This document shows, in pieces, positions 62,145-64,000 of a stretch of DNA of 64,000 nt; within the stretch, counting starts at the first letter, position 1, and every line of letters begins with the position of its first letter. Both the position numbers and the translations under genes were made by a program. A model generated the notes under the pieces. That model was not told where the DNA came from. It saw only the letters and a program-made list of their open reading frames with translations, and did not search any database. The DNA is from Alphaproteobacteria bacterium (GTDB lineage: Bacteria > Pseudomonadota > Alphaproteobacteria > Micropepsales > Micropepsaceae). Location of the stretch: positions 372,001-436,000 of the forward strand of contig JAFARO010000003.1 in the NCBI GenBank assembly GCA_019245415.1, given 5' to 3'.

Positions 62145-62732
62145 TCAATCCGCCGGCGGCACCGGCGGCACGGCCTGCCAGGGGACGCTGCACTCCGTCA
62201 CATAGGGATAATAGCCCTCCGGATCGGCGCACCAGTACCAATAGTAATCGGGCGTGCCGTATTCGTCGTCGTAGTCGTAATACTCGACGCTGCCGACATA
62301 GAGCGGATAGGGATAGATCGGCTGTGGATAGAAGAACCAGAAGCCGTCGGCGAACCACCACCAGCCGAGATGGCCGTTGTGCCAGACGTGCCGCCATTCG
62401 CCCCGTTCCCAATGCGAGCGTTCGCGCAGGGTGAAATTGCGGAAGTCGTGACCGTGGAACAGGCCCAGATCGTGACCGGGTCCCGCCGCGGGGCGTCGCA
62501 GATTCATCGCGTGTGACTTGGCATTCGGTAGCGTGCCGTGAAATCCCGGCGGCGGCGCGCGGAAGCCCTCGGGCGGCATCTTCTGCGGCGCGGCAGGCCT
62601 CACCGCATGCGCGGGGAACGGGCGATGGACAGTTCCGGCCGGCGGCGGCACGGTGGTCGCCAGAACGGGCAGCGCTGTGGCGAGCACGAGTGCCAGCGCC
62701 GTTCCCAGCAAGCTCTGCGCTTCGAATCTCAT
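62145..62732 (-). CDS. Secreted Pro/Tyr/Trp-rich protein
   Basis: 195 aa from ATG 62732. Signal peptide to about residue 25 (LPVLATTVPPP), a disordered Pro-rich part, then an aromatic C-terminal region with ERGEWRHVWHNGHLGWWWF, FFYPQPIYPYPLYVG and YYDYDDEYGTPDYYWYW. Similar aromatic tails occur in YXWGXW-type surface proteins of alphaproteobacteria. Function unknown. Ends 15 bp from the tRNA gene. Confidence 0.72.
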   Translation of the reverse strand: MRFEAQSLLGTALALVLATALPVLATTVPPPAGTVHRPFPAHAVRPAAPQKMPPEGFRAPPPGFHGTLPNAKSHAMNLRRPAAGPGHDLGLFHGHDFRNFTLRERSHWERGEWRHVWHNGHLGWWWFADGFWFFYPQPIYPYPLYVGSVEYYDYDDEYGTPDYYWYWCADPEGYYPYVTECSVPWQAVPPVPPAD

Positions 62733-62959
62733 GATCTGCATCCTTGGCAAGCGGCGCAACCATCGCCGCAAATGCCAGTATCGAAGGATTGTTCACGGGT
62801 TCCTTGATGTCGAACAAATCGCAGGTTCGCGGGCTGTCAGCCGTGGTTGGATGGACTGACGCGGCCACGATGGAAGCCCTCCCCGGCCCCGCGAGATGGA
62901 CTTGTCTTCCCGTATGGCGATAAGATGCGGCCTTGGGCAGTATCGCAGGGAGGTCTTCC

Positions 62960-64000
62960 ATGCAGCTTGCTCCGGCCCGTTTCAGAGCAATCCTCTCCTG
63001 CTGCGCGGTAGCGCTGGCGCTGTTTCATTCGCCGGACGATGCGCGAGCCACAGGCATCCGCGTCCTGCACAATTTCTGCAACGGCGTTTCGGTGTTTACC
63101 GCGGATTGCTCGCAAGGCGCCAATCCGCGCACGAGTCTGATCGCGGACAGCGACGGCAACCTCTACGGCACGACTTTCGACCGCGGACTGCCGGGTTGCA
63201 ACGAAGATCAGGGCTGCGGCAGCGTGTTCAAGCTGGCGCCGGACGGGACGTTCAGCGTGCTGTATCGCTTCACGGGCGGCAATGACGGCGGCGAGCCATG
63301 GGGCAGCCTGATCCGCGATGCGGGCGGCAATCTCTTCGGCACCACGACCGCGGGCGGGGCGCACAATGTGGGAGTCATCTACAAACTCGCGCCCGATGGC
63401 ACGGAGACGGTGCTGCACGACTTTGGCGGAGCCAGCGCCGCGCCGTGGGGAAGCCTCCTGCCGGATGCGAACGGAAATCTCTACGGCGTCGCGCGCGGCG
63501 GCAACGGCACGGTCTACAAGCTGGCGCCCGACGGCACCTTCACGGTCCTGCACACCTTCTGCTCCAACTGCTCCGACGGCCAGAATCCGAACGGCGACCT
63601 GGTCGGCGACGCGCAAGGCAATCTCTACGGCACCACGCAGTATGGCGGCAGTGGCGGTCTGATCGGCGCCGGCACCCTGTTCAGAATCGCGCCGGACGGG
63701 ACGGAGACGATCCTGTGGAACTTCTGTTCCGTCGGCGATTGTGCCGATGGCGAGTTCCCGATGGCGGGCTTGATCCGCGACGGCGCCGGCAATCTCTACG
63801 GCACGACGGACTATGGCGGCAATCCGGTCGGCGAAGTCTTCAAGTTCGCGCCCGACGGCACGCTAAGCGTGCTTTACGGCTTCAGTGACCACGGCGACGG
63901 CATCAATCCGCAGACGCGCCTCGCCATGGGCGCCGACGGGTCTTTGTACGGTACGACGCTCAATTCGGTATTCAAACTGGCGCCGGACGGCACGTTCGCC
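62960..64000 (+). CDS. Secreted GloVer-repeat protein, cut by the window edge
   Basis: Open from ATG 62960 to the right edge (347 codons, no stop). Signal peptide to about 30 (DDARATGI). At least five repeats of about 60 aa with NLYGTT at the core (DSDGNLYGTTFDRG, AGGNLFGTTTAGG, ANGNLYGVARGG, AQGNLYGTTQYGG) each followed by VFKLAPDGTFSVLY-like strands. This is the choice-of-anchor GloVer repeat family, probably a beta-propeller of cell-surface or secreted type. The C-terminal anchor would be outside the window. Confidence 0.85.
   Translation, partial: MQLAPARFRAILSCCAVALALFHSPDDARATGIRVLHNFCNGVSVFTADCSQGANPRTSLIADSDGNLYGTTFDRGLPGCNEDQGCGSVFKLAPDGTFSVLYRFTGGNDGGEPWGSLIRDAGGNLFGTTTAGGAHNVGVIYKLAPDGTETVLHDFGGASAAPWGSLLPDANGNLYGVARGGNGTVYKLAPDGTFTVLHTFCSNCSDGQNPNGDLVGDAQGNLYGTTQYGGSGGLIGAGTLFRIAPDGTETILWNFCSVGDCADGEFPMAGLIRDGAGNLYGTTDYGGNPVGEVFKFAPDGTLSVLYGFSDHGDGINPQTRLAMGADGSLYGTTLNSVFKLAPDGTFA

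Noticed and set aside
62837..63616. Minus-strand frame opposite the GloVer gene.
   Set aside because: It mirrors the repeated codons of the plus-strand GloVer protein and has no family match.

Overview
The window is a GC-rich, gene-dense bacterial chromosome segment that reads as an alphaproteobacterium. The signs are a DivK-PleD pair preceded by a DUF3572 gene, a DUF2842 membrane protein, COX15-type CtaA, type 2 ArgC, a hom-glpX order, a polymerase IV with an N-terminal zinc ribbon, a CTTGAC/CTAGAT-like ribosomal promoter, and several genes whose -10 box lies only a few bases before the ATG. The many secreted repeat proteins (HAF, GloVer, VCBS/RTX) would suit a soil or sediment organism of the Rhizomicrobium/Micropepsales type, but that placement is only an impression. 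No prophage, integrase, transposase or CRISPR array was found.

Layout. 1-12 kb: glpX (cut by the window edge), hom, an OmpA-like lipoprotein, phaC, an argC-paiB-serine hydrolase operon, and rplM-rpsI with a clear promoter; a DUF805 protein, a sulfotransferase-like protein, a secreted protein and a cupin lie between rpsI and argC. 12-20 kb: DUF72, an MddA-type methyltransferase, an enoyl-CoA hydratase, a CoA-binding protein, metY and ctaA (convergent), a secreted TPR protein and DUF2842. 20-28 kb: envelope and secreted proteins, namely a Sel1 lipoprotein coupled to a beta-helix protein, an NPP-type phosphodiesterase, a two-DTG aspartic protease, a lemA-TPM-TPM operon and a GH5 glycosidase.

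28.5-38.4 kb: a giant VCBS/RTX adhesin-like protein (about 2,050 aa) on the minus strand. Across a 540-bp gap lie three tandem phage tail-collar proteins, a YkgJ protein, a small DUF6916-like protein and a GNAT acetyltransferase. No type I secretion genes and no other phage genes are present. 38.4-46.4 kb: small secreted proteins, an SGNH-like protein, a ridA-DUF482-HIT operon, and an agmatine-to-putrescine cluster (aguA, MFS transporter, aguB). Between the transporter and aguB sits a GxxExxY gene flanked by a perfect 26-bp inverted repeat.

46.4-54 kb: dinB, ROK kinase, HAD phosphatase and DUF3572 in one minus-strand run, then divK-pleD, a 640-bp gene-free gap and a hybrid PAS histidine kinase. 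54-56 kb: an arsenic operon (arsR, arsI, arsC, aqpS) with a visible promoter and ArsR-type operator overlapping the arsR start. 56-64 kb: FrnE-type DsbA, an AMACR-family protein, a histidine phosphatase, a HAF-repeat protein, xth, tRNA-Pro(GGG), two secreted unknowns and a GloVer-repeat protein running off the right edge. Several families of dispersed palindromes sit between genes.
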